Shown piece after piece: positions 52,048-62,121 of a stretch of DNA of 64,000 nt. The DNA is from Actinomycetota bacterium (lineage in GTDB: Bacteria; Actinomycetota; Actinomycetes; S36-B12; UBA5976): contig JAPLBY010000033.1 of assembly GCA_026392515.1 (NCBI GenBank), positions 62,001 through 126,000 of the forward strand, in the 5' to 3' direction. The position numbers and the translations under genes are program-made. The stretch's first letter is position 1. Each line of letters begins with the position of its first letter. The notes under the pieces were generated by a model, which searched no databases, was not told the DNA's origin, and saw only the letters and a program-made list of their open reading frames with translations.

Positions 52048-53090
52048 TATGCCACCACGTTTGTTATGTTCATCGAAGAATCTGTTGCGAAACTCAATTG
52101 TGAAGCATCGCGACCTCGTTTGACTAATTCCGAGCCAAGGGCTGCAACCATTGCCCCATTGTCAGTACAAAGTCCTGGTCGAGGAATTCGCAGAGCAATG
52201 TTGTGTTCTTGGCATCGCTGTGCTGCTTCCGTGCGCAACCTGCTATTTGCAGCCACGCCACCGCCAATCACCAAAGTTCCAACATCGTTACTTAAGCAGG
52301 CATCAATTGCCTTACGAAGTAACACATCAACTATTGCTTCTTGAAATGAAGCGGCAACATCGTTAACCATTATCGAATTGCCTGCCCGTTGCTCCGTTTC
52401 AATCCAACGAGCTACGGCAGTCTTAAGTCCAGAAAATGAAACATCAAACCGATGCTTAGCCATATCTTTAGGTGTTGTTAGTCCACGCGGAAAATCAATG
52501 GCATTTGGATTTCCAGTTTGCGCCGCTTGATCAATATAAGGTCCGCCTGGGAATGGCAAGCCTAAAACCCGAGCTATCTTGTCGAATGCTTCACCTGCTG
52601 CATCATCAATTGTCTGACCGAGTTGAATTACGTCTTGAGTGATGTCAGGCACTAACAACAATGACGAATGACCGCCCGAAACCAGCATTGCCACACTTGG
52701 TTCATCAAGTGGTCCGTGCTCAAGTTGATCAACGCATACGTGCGCAGCTAAGTGATTAACGCCGTAAATCGGTTTGCCTAATGCAACTGCCAACGACTTT
52801 GCGGCAGCAACACCAACCAATAAGGCTCCGGCCAAGCCTGGACCGGATGTAACTGCAATTGCATCAACGTCTTCGAGTTTGATGTTGGCAGTTTTACAGG
52901 CACGCTCAATCGTGGGCACCATTGCCTCTAGATGCGCGCGGCTGGCAATTTCTGGCACTACCCCACCGAACCGGGCATGCTCATCAACGCTCGATGCAAC
53001 TTCATCTGCCAACAAAGTTGTGCCGCGGACAATTCCAATTCCGGTTTCATCGCATGAAGTTTCAATGCCCAAAATCAATGGCTCAGACAT
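52047..53090 (-). CDS. tsaD: tRNA threonylcarbamoyladenosine biosynthesis protein TsaD
   Basis: [54 protein letters not shown]. Confidence 0.97.
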   Translation of the reverse strand: MSEPLILGIETSCDETGIGIVRGTTLLADEVASSVDEHARFGGVVPEIASRAHLEAMVPTIERACKTANIKLEDVDAIAVTSGPGLAGALLVGVAAAKSLAVALGKPIYGVNHLAAHVCVDQLEHGPLDEPSVAMLVSGGHSSLLLVPDITQDVIQLGQTIDDAAGEAFDKIARVLGLPFPGGPYIDQAAQTGNPNAIDFPRGLTTPKDMAKHRFDVSFSGLKTAVARWIETEQRAGNSIMVNDVAASFQEAIVDVLLRKAIDACLSNDVGTLVIGGGVAANSRLRTEAAQRCQEHNIALRIPRPGLCTDNGAMVAALGSELVKRGRDASQLSFATDSSMNITNVVA

Positions 53091-53535
53091 TAGCTACTCG
53101 CTTTCGCATAATGTTTGCGTCAATTGTGTTTCCGTAATAGTTGCGCCGAATGTCGATTCGCTCATAGCCGCGCGATGCATACAACTTCATCGCTGCATCA
53201 TTGTCGCTACGAACTTCAAGAAAGATTTCGCGAACATTTCGCAGGGCGGCTTGAGATTCAAGCCAGTCCATCAATGAAGTTCCGATTCCTTTACCCTGCT
53301 GATCTTTGGCAACTGCAACAGTGTTTACATCGCCTTGTTTACCTACATATCTAAATGAGGCATAACCAACAATTTGTGAATCTAGAACTGCCACTGAAAC
53401 ATCACGGGAGATTGAAACTTCAGCAAGTTCGCCAAGGAATAGTTCTTCACTCCAGGTATCAATCGGAAACAAGTCAATTTCGATAGCAAGTACTTGATCT
53501 AAGTCAGCATGAGTCATGGGGCGAATTTCTAACAT
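53083..53535 (-). CDS. rimI: Ribosomal protein S18-alanine N-acetyltransferase
   Basis: GNAT fold; [56 protein letters not shown]. Confidence 0.93.
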   Translation of the reverse strand: MLEIRPMTHADLDQVLAIEIDLFPIDTWSEELFLGELAEVSISRDVSVAVLDSQIVGYASFRYVGKQGDVNTVAVAKDQQGKGIGTSLMDWLESQAALRNVREIFLEVRSDNDAAMKLYASRGYERIDIRRNYYGNTIDANIMRKRVANV

Positions 53536-54152
53536 TAGAGAACCGACTTTCTATTGGTCGGCTCTACTGCATCTGGTTTCCGCAAATACATTGGTGAGAC
53601 ATCAACTAGCTTGGCATTACCAGAAACTAATAGCTTGGCTAAAGATCCAGCTTTCAGATCTAGCAGTTCTCCATTGATCGAGTCAGGATAAAGCTGCGCG
53701 CCTGGACCCACAAAATCAGTGTTTGGAAACTGCGCTAATAAATCTTCTGGTTTTGAAACTTGTGGCTCGCCTATGCGCTTATCTTCGTAACGTGCCCAGT
53801 ACAACTCTTTACGCCGAGCATCGGTTACAACAACACATGGTTTTGCGTAATCAAAAGCAATTGCATCCAGTGAACAGATGCCATGTATCGGAATGTTTCG
53901 GGCATGTGCAAAAACCCCAGCCGTTACAAGTCCAACTCGCAATCCGGTAAATGGACCTGGGCCAACTCCAACGACTACATCTGTGATCTCACTAATCTCT
54001 AACCCTGATTCAGTGACTACTTGAGAAATCAACTCTGCAGTTAACTCGCCTTGCATGCCATGATCAACTGCCTGGCTCTGAGTTAGCTCACCATTACTGC
54101 GCAAGATTGCGACACTGACGCCTACCGAAGTATCAATTGCTAAAACGTTCAT
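53535..54152 (-). CDS. tsaB: tRNA threonylcarbamoyladenosine biosynthesis protein TsaB
   Basis: MNVLAIDTSVGVSVAIL, VVGVGPGPFTGLRVGLVTAGVFAH, DARRKELYWARYE. Confidence 0.95.
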   Translation of the reverse strand: MNVLAIDTSVGVSVAILRSNGELTQSQAVDHGMQGELTAELISQVVTESGLEISEITDVVVGVGPGPFTGLRVGLVTAGVFAHARNIPIHGICSLDAIAFDYAKPCVVVTDARRKELYWARYEDKRIGEPQVSKPEDLLAQFPNTDFVGPGAQLYPDSINGELLDLKAGSLAKLLVSGNAKLVDVSPMYLRKPDAVEPTNRKSVL

Positions 54153-54634
54153 GCGTTGGGCCTTGCTAGATCTAAGTCTTTCCAGCGATCGCCAACCGCA
54201 GTTACCGAAACGGTTCTGATTCCACTTGCCGGGTCAGTGACATCGCTAAGTTCTTCCGCTCGATCAATATCTATCTCAAGCCAATTTTCCGTAAATCCAG
54301 AAACGAACTCTTTACCCCACTCGATAACAAAGGCGGCATTCTTTGTGGCATCCAGATCAAGATCAACTAAGTCACTCTGGCTTGAAAGTCGGTAAGCATC
54401 AACGTGCACTAAAGCCAATCCAGTTCCTTTGGGTTTATGGACCCGAGAAACCACAAACGTTGGACTTGTAACAGCGCCTTGAACATCAAGTTCCTCGGCC
54501 AAACCCTGTACGAAAGTAGTTTTTCCTGCGCCTAACGGACCGCTCAACACAACAACATCACCGGCAGTTAATAGCTCACCGATTTGTTTTCCAAATGCCT
54601 GCATTTGTTCAGATGTCGAAACGGAAAATGACAC
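54149..54634 (-). CDS. tsaE: tRNA threonylcarbamoyladenosine biosynthesis ATPase TsaE
   Basis: VVLSGPLGAGKTTFVQGLAEEL, VTSPTFVVSRVH, LVHVDAYRL; probable GTG start at 54634, after the alr stop. Confidence 0.94.
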   Translation of the reverse strand: MSFSVSTSEQMQAFGKQIGELLTAGDVVVLSGPLGAGKTTFVQGLAEELDVQGAVTSPTFVVSRVHKPKGTGLALVHVDAYRLSSQSDLVDLDLDATKNAAFVIEWGKEFVSGFTENWLEIDIDRAEELSDVTDPASGIRTVSVTAVGDRWKDLDLARPNA

Positions 54635-54639
54635 TGGTA

Positions 54640-55773
54640 CTACCAAGAGTTGTTGATGAATTCGCGATGTACGCGAGGACCTATACGAGTGATGATTTCG
54701 TATGAAATTGTGCCAGCAGCAATGGCCCAATCCTCAACACTTGGCTCGCCTCGCTCTGGATCGCCGAATAGTACGACTTCTTCGCCGAGCTGAACGTCCA
54801 GATTTCCAACGTCCAAAACAAACTGATCCATGCACACCCGACCCGCAATCTTGCGAATCTCGCCACCAACTAAAACGGGACCATTATTCGTAGCACTTCG
54901 CGGCACTCCATCGGCATAGCCCGCAGGAATCAAAGCCAAGGTTGTGTCAGCCGTTGTGTGGTACTGATGTGCGTATGAGACGCCAGACCCCGCTGGAACT
55001 TTCTTAAGCAAAGCAATCGGTGCGCAGAGTGTCATCACTGGCTTTAAATCAAAATCAGTTGCAGCGCCAACTTCTTCCCCGGGTGAAACTCCATATGCTG
55101 CTACGCCTGGGCGGACCATGTTGAAGTAAGTTTCCGGCAAAGCAAGTGTGGCTGCCGAGTTAGCTAGATGCTTAACTTCAAGTTCAAAGTTTGCTGCTTC
55201 TAACAAATCAACAGCTGTTTTGAACTCTGCAATTTGATCAGCAATGGTTGAATTGCTTGGCTCATCTGCGTAAGCAAAGTGAGACATTACGCCAACTACC
55301 TTTACGGTGCCTTCAGCTTCGGCTTTGCTAAGTGCCAAAATCAACTCAGGTAAATCTGCAAGCGTCACACCGTTTCGATTTAGACCGGTATCAACTTTTA
55401 CGTGAACTCGAGCAATTCGATCAACTGAATATGCCGCATTACTAATGCCCTTTAAAGTCGCAACCGAGTTAACGCCCAGATCAATATCACGAGCAATGCA
55501 TTCGGCGAATCGATCATTAGGAGTGTTTAACCAAGCAAGAATTGGGCCAGGAACATTTCCTTCTCGAAGTGCGACCGCTTCTTCGAGCAATGCCACACCT
55601 AAGTAATCAGCGCCTGCGTTCACGGCAGCTTGACCGCATTTAACAAGGCCATGACCATAGGCATCTGCCTTGACAACAACCATTAACTTTCGGCCGTCAG
55701 TGCGCGCCTTTAGAACTCGAACATTGTGCGCCAAAGCGCCAAGATCAATGCGGGCAGTTACATGAGCAGACAT
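54640..55773 (-). CDS. alr: Alanine racemase
   Basis: VVKADAYGHGLVKCGQAAVNAGADYLGVALLEEAV, VRPGVAAYGVSP, IPAGYADGVPR, GRVCMDQFVLDVG. Confidence 0.97.
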   Translation of the reverse strand: MSAHVTARIDLGALAHNVRVLKARTDGRKLMVVVKADAYGHGLVKCGQAAVNAGADYLGVALLEEAVALREGNVPGPILAWLNTPNDRFAECIARDIDLGVNSVATLKGISNAAYSVDRIARVHVKVDTGLNRNGVTLADLPELILALSKAEAEGTVKVVGVMSHFAYADEPSNSTIADQIAEFKTAVDLLEAANFELEVKHLANSAATLALPETYFNMVRPGVAAYGVSPGEEVGAATDFDLKPVMTLCAPIALLKKVPAGSGVSYAHQYHTTADTTLALIPAGYADGVPRSATNNGPVLVGGEIRKIAGRVCMDQFVLDVGNLDVQLGEEVVLFGDPERGEPSVEDWAIAAGTISYEIITRIGPRVHREFINNSW

Positions 55774-55781
55774 TTAACTTC

Positions 55782-56150
55782 CTAAACCTTCTCTGCGATT
55801 ACATAAGCGATTGCAACCGGACCATCATGACTGAGCGAGACATGCCAATTAGTTACGCCTTGGTCGTCAGCAACTTTAGCTACTGAGCCACGTACTGAAA
55901 TTTGTGGTGCGCCGCCATTGCTGACCTCGCAGTCATGCCATTCCATGCCAACTGGAGCGCCCAATGCTTTTGCTACCGCTTCTTTAACGGCAAACCTGCC
56001 AGCTAATGAAATCAAGGGCAATTGATGACCTTCAGCGCTAGTTTGCTCCGCCTTAGTGAATAGCCGATCGATGATTCCAGGGGTGCGATTAACGACGCCT
56101 GAAAAGCGTGCCAAGTCCACGACATCAACACCGATTCCAACTATGGCCAT
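55782..56150 (-). CDS. acpS: Holo-ACP synthase
   Basis: VGIGVDVVDLARFSGVVNRTPGIIDRLFT, LAGRFAVKEAVAKALGAP, WHVSLSHDGPVAIAYVI. Confidence 0.96.
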   Translation of the reverse strand: MAIVGIGVDVVDLARFSGVVNRTPGIIDRLFTKAEQTSAEGHQLPLISLAGRFAVKEAVAKALGAPVGMEWHDCEVSNGGAPQISVRGSVAKVADDQGVTNWHVSLSHDGPVAIAYVIAEKV

Positions 56151-56301
56151 GTCTTAACTTTGCCGTGAATACTGGATTTTTCAAACTTGGCCCAATAGAC
56201 CTCAGTAATACCAAGGCAGGTAGTTATGTCATTTTTGCAACACAGGTAACTCTGGCTACAGTGGAGGTATCGGTGCTGTTGAGCGGAAGCAACAGCAACA
56301 A

Positions 56302-56332
56302 GTTAAATGATTGCCTCTGGCATTCATTTAAC
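56302..56332. repeat. 31-nt hairpin element, copy 1
   Basis: GTTAAATGATTGCC-TCT-GGCATTCATTTAAC; 14 pair positions, one T/T mismatch. Confidence 0.85.
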
Positions 56333-56459
56333 CAATAGGCACAGTTTGATTGATTATCTGGGTACTTAAATTTCAACATTTATTGGTCGAATAACTTCTT
56401 TCAGAAGTAAGCGCAGGATTTCCATAGGTAATTCTGCGCCAATAAACGCTGTCGACTTG

Positions 56460-56490
56460 GTCGAGTAATTGCCTCTGGCAATTACTCGAC
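56460..56490. repeat. 31-nt hairpin element, copy 2, overlapping glmS 3' end
   Basis: GTCGAGTAATTGCC-TCT-GGCAATTACTCGAC; perfect 14-bp stem, same apex as copy 1, covarying stem. Confidence 0.9.
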
Positions 56491-58308
56491 AGTGACACTC
56501 TTAGCCAAGTTTCTTGGCTGATCAACGTCGTAGCCCTTAACAGTTGCCATCTCACACGAGAAAATCTGCAATGGAACTGTGGCAACTAATGGCTGCATTA
56601 ATGCTGGGACCTTAGGCAAGCGAATTATGTGATCCGAGAATTCATTAATTGATTCATCGCCCTCTTCGGCAAGCACGATAGTTAGTGCGCCGCGAGCTCG
56701 GACTTCCTGAATATTCGAAACAATCTTGTCGTGTAACTCATCATCCTGTGGTGGGACAACTACAAACACTGGAATGCCATCTTCGATCAATGCGATCGGT
56801 CCATGCTTTAGTTCACCGGCTGCAAAGCCTTCTGCATGCATGTAAGCCAATTCCTTGAGCTTCAGTGCGCCTTCAAGTGCAACTGGGAACCCAACGCTTC
56901 GTCCCAAGAAAAGGACTGATTGCTTATTGATTAACTCTTTAGCAATGGCCTTTACGCCTTCGGTTGTGTCGAGAACTAAGTCGATCATGCTTGGCATATC
57001 ACTGAGCTCAAGTGCAACCGTTGCTGCATCCTTACCAAAGCCAGTCCCCCGGGTTTGCGCTAAGTACATTGCAAACAAGTAGCACGCAACAATTTGAGTT
57101 AGGAACGCTTTGGTCGAAGCAACTGCGATTTCTGGTCCCGCGTGGGTGTAAATAACAGCGTCACTTTCACGCGGGATTGTTGAACCATTGCTATTACAGA
57201 TAGCCAAAACTTTGGCGCCTTGTTCGCGGGCGTAACGCATAGCGGTTTCACCGGATTGGCTGATCGCAACTACCAAAGTGGTTGGAGTCAAAATTGGATC
57301 GCGGTATCTAAACTCGCTTGCCAACTCAACTTCACAAGGAATCCGGGTCCAGTGTTCAATTGCATACTTGGCGATCAAACCGGAGTGATAAGCCGTGCCA
57401 CATGCAGTGATGATGATTTTGTCGATGGTCTTAAGGAAGGCATCGTCTAGACCTAAATCAGCAAGCGTTACTTTTCCAGACTTATCAATGCGGCCAAGCA
57501 AAGTGTCAGCAACTGCCTTTGGCTGCTCTGCAATTTCCTTAAGCATGAATAAATCAAAGCCACCCTTTTCGGCAGCGGCTGCATCCCAAGTAACTTCGTA
57601 TTCGGTGTAGTCAGCAGGCTTTCCAAAAAAGTCAGTTACTTCAATTGAGTTCGGTGTGATCTCAACGATTTGATCCTGGCCAAGTTCAATTGCATTACGA
57701 GTGTGTGCAATAAAGGCTGCAACATCTGAAGCCAAGAAGTTCTCGCCATCGCCGCGTCCAACTACAAGTGGTGAATTTCGGCGGGCTGCAACAACAACAT
57801 CTGGGGTGTCAGCGTGAACAACGACCAATGTGAATGCGCCGGTAAGCACTTGGCAAACTTCCCGAAGCGCGTCCGCTAGTCCAGGTGTAGTTTTCATCTG
57901 CTTGGAAAGTAAGTGAGCTACAACTTCAGTATCGGTTTGACTGCGAAGTGTGACGCCATCGGCGACTAACTTGTCACGAAGCATTGCAAAGTTTTCGATA
58001 ATGCCGTTATGGATCACAGCAATTGATCCATCTTCACTCACGTGTGGATGAGCATTGACATCGTTTGGTGCGCCATGCGTTGCCCAGCGAGTGTGGCCAA
58101 TTCCAGTGTGTGATGGCGAGATTGGGCTGTCTACTAACTCAGCTTCTAGGTTGGCTAGCTTGCCCGCCTTCTTGCGAGTTTGGATTGCCTGATCGGAAAC
58201 AATTGCGATACCTGCGGAGTCATAGCCCCGGTATTCCAATCGGCGCAGGCCTTCAACGACTACATTTTGGGCTTGTTGCGGGCCGACATATCCAACGATT
58301 CCGCACAT
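56482..58308 (-). CDS. glmS: Glutamine-fructose-6-phosphate transaminase (isomerizing)
   Basis: MCGIVGYVGPQQAQNVVVEGLRRLEYRGYDSAGIA, HTRWATHGAPNDVNAHPH, C-terminal LAKSVTVE. Confidence 0.97.
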   Translation of the reverse strand: MCGIVGYVGPQQAQNVVVEGLRRLEYRGYDSAGIAIVSDQAIQTRKKAGKLANLEAELVDSPISPSHTGIGHTRWATHGAPNDVNAHPHVSEDGSIAVIHNGIIENFAMLRDKLVADGVTLRSQTDTEVVAHLLSKQMKTTPGLADALREVCQVLTGAFTLVVVHADTPDVVVAARRNSPLVVGRGDGENFLASDVAAFIAHTRNAIELGQDQIVEITPNSIEVTDFFGKPADYTEYEVTWDAAAAEKGGFDLFMLKEIAEQPKAVADTLLGRIDKSGKVTLADLGLDDAFLKTIDKIIITACGTAYHSGLIAKYAIEHWTRIPCEVELASEFRYRDPILTPTTLVVAISQSGETAMRYAREQGAKVLAICNSNGSTIPRESDAVIYTHAGPEIAVASTKAFLTQIVACYLFAMYLAQTRGTGFGKDAATVALELSDMPSMIDLVLDTTEGVKAIAKELINKQSVLFLGRSVGFPVALEGALKLKELAYMHAEGFAAGELKHGPIALIEDGIPVFVVVPPQDDELHDKIVSNIQEVRARGALTIVLAEEGDESINEFSDHIIRLPKVPALMQPLVATVPLQIFSCEMATVKGYDVDQPRNLAKSVTVE

Positions 58309-58324
58309 GCTTTGAGTCTACCGA

Positions 58325-59683
58325 TTAGCTAAGGGCGCAGTGGGTAGCGACTACTTCAGCAAGTTCTTTCGCGACTTTCTGAGCTTGATCGGCTGTGGCT
58401 GCTTCGACCATTACGCGAATCAAAGGCTCAGTTCCACTTGGGCGCAACAGGATGCGTCCTGTGCTGCCAAGTTCTTGCTCCAATTTTGCAACAGCTTCAG
58501 AAACTGCTGATTTTGAAACCGAACTCTTATCAACATTTGGAACGTTTATCAAGACCTGTGGCAATCGATTCACAATTGCAGCAAGTTCTGCCATTGATTT
58601 TCCAGTTGCCTTCATCTCCGACATCAAATGAAGTGCGGTAAGTACGCCATCACCAGTGGTCGCAAATTCGCTGAGTACTACGTGGCCACTTTGTTCGCCA
58701 CCGATTGTGAATCCCCCAGTACGCATTTCTTCAAGTACATAACGATCGCCAACTGCAGCAGCAATTACTTCAATCTCAAGTTCTTTCATTGCGATGTTGA
58801 ATCCCAAGTTAGACATCACGGTTGCCACAACAGTGTTTCCAACTAAAGCGCCACGAGTCTTACGACCAGAGGCCAAGATGGCCAAGATCTGGTCGCCATC
58901 AACAAAGTTGCCATCAGCATCAACGGCTAAGCAACGATCTGCATCACCGTCATGAGCAATACCAAGGTCTGCGCCATGCTTTACAACGGCAGCGAACAAA
59001 TCATCCATGTGAGTTGAGCCGCAGTTTTCATTGATGTTCAAGCCATTAGGTTCACAGTGAATTGAGATTACTTGGGCACCCGCACGACGCAATGCCTCTG
59101 GTCCAACAAGCGATGCAGATCCATTAGCACCATCAACAACAACTGTTAGGCCTTCTAAAGAATTGGAAATGCTGGAGTTCAGGTGATGTAGGTATTTTTC
59201 AACGAGATCGTGCTCGCTACGGATTCTGCCAACACCTGCGCCAGTTGGAAGTTCACTAACAACATCTAAGTGCGCTTCAATGGCATCCTCGATGGTGTCA
59301 TCTAGTTTCACGCCGCCACGAGCAAAGAATTTGATGCCGTTATCTGGCATTGCATTGTGTGAAGCCGAAAGCATTACGCCTAAGTCAGCGCCAGTTAAGT
59401 CTGTTAAGAATGCAACGGCAGGAGTAGGAAGAATTCCAACGTCTATAACATCAACACCGGCACTAGCTAAGCCAGCACTGATTGCAGATTGCAGGAATTC
59501 ACCACTAGCACGTGGATCCCGGCCAACAATTGCAAATGGGCGATCTGATTTATGAGAAGAGAATTCGCCACGTTCGCCTAAAACCTGCGCAGCAGCAACA
59601 CCAAGATTGGTAGCTAGCTCAGCAGTTAACAGACCGTTCGCTAAACCACGAACGCCATCGGTGCCAAATAGTCGGCCCGACAT
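58325..59683 (-). CDS. glmM: Phosphoglucosamine mutase
   Basis: RLFGTDGVRGLAN, LGVMLSASHNAMPDNGIKFF, DGDADRCLAVDADGNFVDGDQ, RPSGTEPLIRVMVEA. Confidence 0.97.
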   Translation of the reverse strand: MSGRLFGTDGVRGLANGLLTAELATNLGVAAAQVLGERGEFSSHKSDRPFAIVGRDPRASGEFLQSAISAGLASAGVDVIDVGILPTPAVAFLTDLTGADLGVMLSASHNAMPDNGIKFFARGGVKLDDTIEDAIEAHLDVVSELPTGAGVGRIRSEHDLVEKYLHHLNSSISNSLEGLTVVVDGANGSASLVGPEALRRAGAQVISIHCEPNGLNINENCGSTHMDDLFAAVVKHGADLGIAHDGDADRCLAVDADGNFVDGDQILAILASGRKTRGALVGNTVVATVMSNLGFNIAMKELEIEVIAAAVGDRYVLEEMRTGGFTIGGEQSGHVVLSEFATTGDGVLTALHLMSEMKATGKSMAELAAIVNRLPQVLINVPNVDKSSVSKSAVSEAVAKLEQELGSTGRILLRPSGTEPLIRVMVEAATADQAQKVAKELAEVVATHCALS

Positions 59684-59686
59684 GTT

Positions 59687-60196
59687 TTAACGCTTGGAGT
59701 ATTGCGGAGCCTTACGAGCCTTCTTCAGACCGTACTTCTTACGTTCCTTGATTCGTGCATCACGAGTTAGGAAGCCGGCCTTCTTTAGGTCACCGCGGTT
59801 ACCTTCAACATCGATTGCGTTCAAGCAACGAGCCACGCCAAGACGCAATGCGCCAGCCTGACCGGAGATGCCGCCACCATCGATGCGAGCGATTACGTCG
59901 TAAGCGCCTTCGAAGTTAAGAGTCTTGAAAGGATCGTTAACAAGCTGCTGGTGCACCTTGTTTGGGAAGTAGTCCTCAAGGGTGCGACCGTTGATTACCC
60001 AACGACCGGTGCCTGGAACGATGCGAACGCGAGCGATAGCTTCCTTGCGTCGACCAGTTGCAGCGCCAGGTGTGTCTGGTGCCTTACGTGGTTCGCGAAC
60101 AGCAGCAGCTGGAGTTTCGGAAGTGTATTCCGACAACTCAACTTCAACCTCTTCGCCAAGGATGGCGTCTGTTACGTCTACTTCGTTCTCTGACAT
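59687..60196 (-). CDS. rpsI: 30S ribosomal protein S9
   Basis: [33 protein letters not shown]-terminal [17 protein letters not shown]. Confidence 0.98.
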   Translation of the reverse strand: MSENEVDVTDAILGEEVEVELSEYTSETPAAAVREPRKAPDTPGAATGRRKEAIARVRIVPGTGRWVINGRTLEDYFPNKVHQQLVNDPFKTLNFEGAYDVIARIDGGGISGQAGALRLGVARCLNAIDVEGNRGDLKKAGFLTRDARIKERKKYGLKKARKAPQYSKR

Positions 60197-60235
60197 GTTA
60201 TTTCCCTTCGTAAAAATCTATGAATCCGCGAGCGC

Positions 60236-60679
60236 TTACTGCGCTACCTGAGAGATCTCGTATGGCTTTGGGTTTTGAGCAGCGTGTGGATGAACATCGC
60301 CTGCGTAAACCTTTAGCTTTGTGATTTGAGCATCGCTGAGCTTGTTATGCGGAAGCATTCCCTTGACGGCTTTTTCAATTGCGCGACGTGGGTTTGTTGC
60401 TAGCAATTCAACATAGCTAGTTGCACGCAAACCACCTGGGAAACCGGAGTGACGGTAATCCATCTTCTGCTGAAGCTTCTGGCCGGTTAGTGCAATTTTT
60501 TCTGCATTGATAACAATGACGAAGTCGCCAGTGTCAACGTGAGGTGCAAAGATTGGCTTGTGCTTACCGCGCAACAGCACAGCAACTTGTGACGCTAGAC
60601 GTCCTAAAACAACGTCAGTTGCATCGATTACATGCCATTCGCGATTCACATCGCCTGGCTTTGGTGAGTACGTGCGCAC
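60236..60679 (-). CDS. rplM: 50S ribosomal protein L13
   Basis: [50 protein letters not shown]. Confidence 0.98.
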   Translation of the reverse strand: MRTYSPKPGDVNREWHVIDATDVVLGRLASQVAVLLRGKHKPIFAPHVDTGDFVIVINAEKIALTGQKLQQKMDYRHSGFPGGLRATSYVELLATNPRRAIEKAVKGMLPHNKLSDAQITKLKVYAGDVHPHAAQNPKPYEISQVAQ

Positions 60680-60893
60680 AGTGAGCCTTCTTTGTCTAAA
60701 TAAATGGGGTTTAAATTGCTAGTTTTCCTTATGCCTAAAGGCACAACGAATCCTTAGATTACCTGTATTTCTGGGCGTGGGTCAAAACGAGGTCCAATCT
60801 CTGGGGTAGGCTCGGAGTTAAGAAATCCGCCAAAATAAGGCATTTTGCCCAAATCTGCCTGGCGGCGACCAAAAAGGGATGTGCTAAAGCCGC

Positions 60894-62117
60894 ATGAAAG
60901 TCAGCCGGCGCCCTCTTTACCTGCTCGAGGGAGCAAATGCCCTGTCCGGGCTCAGTAACGCAATTGCGATCATCACAGTTCCGTGGCTCATCTTTGAGCG
61001 CACCGGATCAGCTACCCAAGCGGGCATTGTGGTGGCAGCATCTGCGATTCCTGGAATCATTATTTCGCCGTTTGTTGGCGCATTAATCGACCATTATGGT
61101 CGCAAGCGAGTTTCTATTGGTTCCGACTTACTGTCAGCACTGTCAGTAATGCTGTTTCCAATTTGGGATTCACTTTTTGGTTTAACGTTCGCATCGATCG
61201 CAACATTTGCAGTTCTTGGTGCAGCTTTCGATCCAGCCGGTTACACCGCACGTAAGTCTTTGATTCCCGATGTTGCAAAAGCTAGTAACACATCAATGGA
61301 CAAACTTAACTCTTGGCATGAAGCGGTCTTCTCTGGTGGTTGGGCTTTGGGTCCAGCAATTGGTGCGATTGCAATTTCGCTTGTTGGTGCCGCAAACTCA
61401 ATGTGGATTGTTTTCGTAGCATTTATTTTGGCAATCATTTTGATTTCTATGTTGCATGTTGGTGACCTAGGCCTAGAACACCGGGAAGAAATAAACGATC
61501 AAGAAAAGTTTTGGAGTAGCACTTTACGAGGCCTACAAGTTCTTAAGTCCGATAAGGCGATGTACTACTTAACGATTTCAATTGTGTTCCTGGCAATGGT
61601 TTACTTACCAACTGAGTCAATTGTCTTGCCAAAGTATTTCTCAGACATCGATGATCCACGTGGGCTGGGTTACGTGCTGTCTTCAATGGCACTTGGTGGT
61701 ATCGCAACAACTCTTGCTTATCCAAAGTTAGTTAAGCATTTTAAGAAACGAAGTATCGTAATTGGTGCACTAGCTGCAACTTCGCTTGCGATGATTCCGA
61801 TGACATTCTTCCCGCCACTTGGATTGTTCGTGCTTGCCGGATTCTTACTTGGACTTGGTTGGGGTCCAATGAACCCATTGATGAACTCAATGGTGCAACA
61901 ACGCGTAGCACCGCATATTCAAGGCCGAGTTTTTGGAGTGCAAACTTCTTTGTTCTATGCCAGTGGTCCGATTGGAATGTTTGTAACTGGTGTGAGTGTT
62001 GATGCATTTGGTGTGCGTCCGGTTTACATCGCAGCAGTTTCGATCCTGATTGTCTTTCAGTTATTCATAATGTTCTTGCCAGATCTCCACGATTTAGATC
62101 GCGAACCGACATACTAA
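60894..62117 (+). CDS. MFS transporter
   Basis: 407 aa, 12 TM; GALIDHYGRKRVSIGSDLLSALSVMLFPI, LGLGWGPMNPLMNSMVQQRVAPHIQGRVFG. Confidence 0.92.
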   Translation: MKVSRRPLYLLEGANALSGLSNAIAIITVPWLIFERTGSATQAGIVVAASAIPGIIISPFVGALIDHYGRKRVSIGSDLLSALSVMLFPIWDSLFGLTFASIATFAVLGAAFDPAGYTARKSLIPDVAKASNTSMDKLNSWHEAVFSGGWALGPAIGAIAISLVGAANSMWIVFVAFILAIILISMLHVGDLGLEHREEINDQEKFWSSTLRGLQVLKSDKAMYYLTISIVFLAMVYLPTESIVLPKYFSDIDDPRGLGYVLSSMALGGIATTLAYPKLVKHFKKRSIVIGALAATSLAMIPMTFFPPLGLFVLAGFLLGLGWGPMNPLMNSMVQQRVAPHIQGRVFGVQTSLFYASGPIGMFVTGVSVDAFGVRPVYIAAVSILIVFQLFIMFLPDLHDLDREPTY

Positions 62118-62121
62118 ATAC

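Noticed and set aside
60680-60780. L13 leader autoregulatory RNA upstream of rplM
   Set aside because: Only a short TGCC-TAAA-GGCA stem is visible; not enough to call a leader structure.
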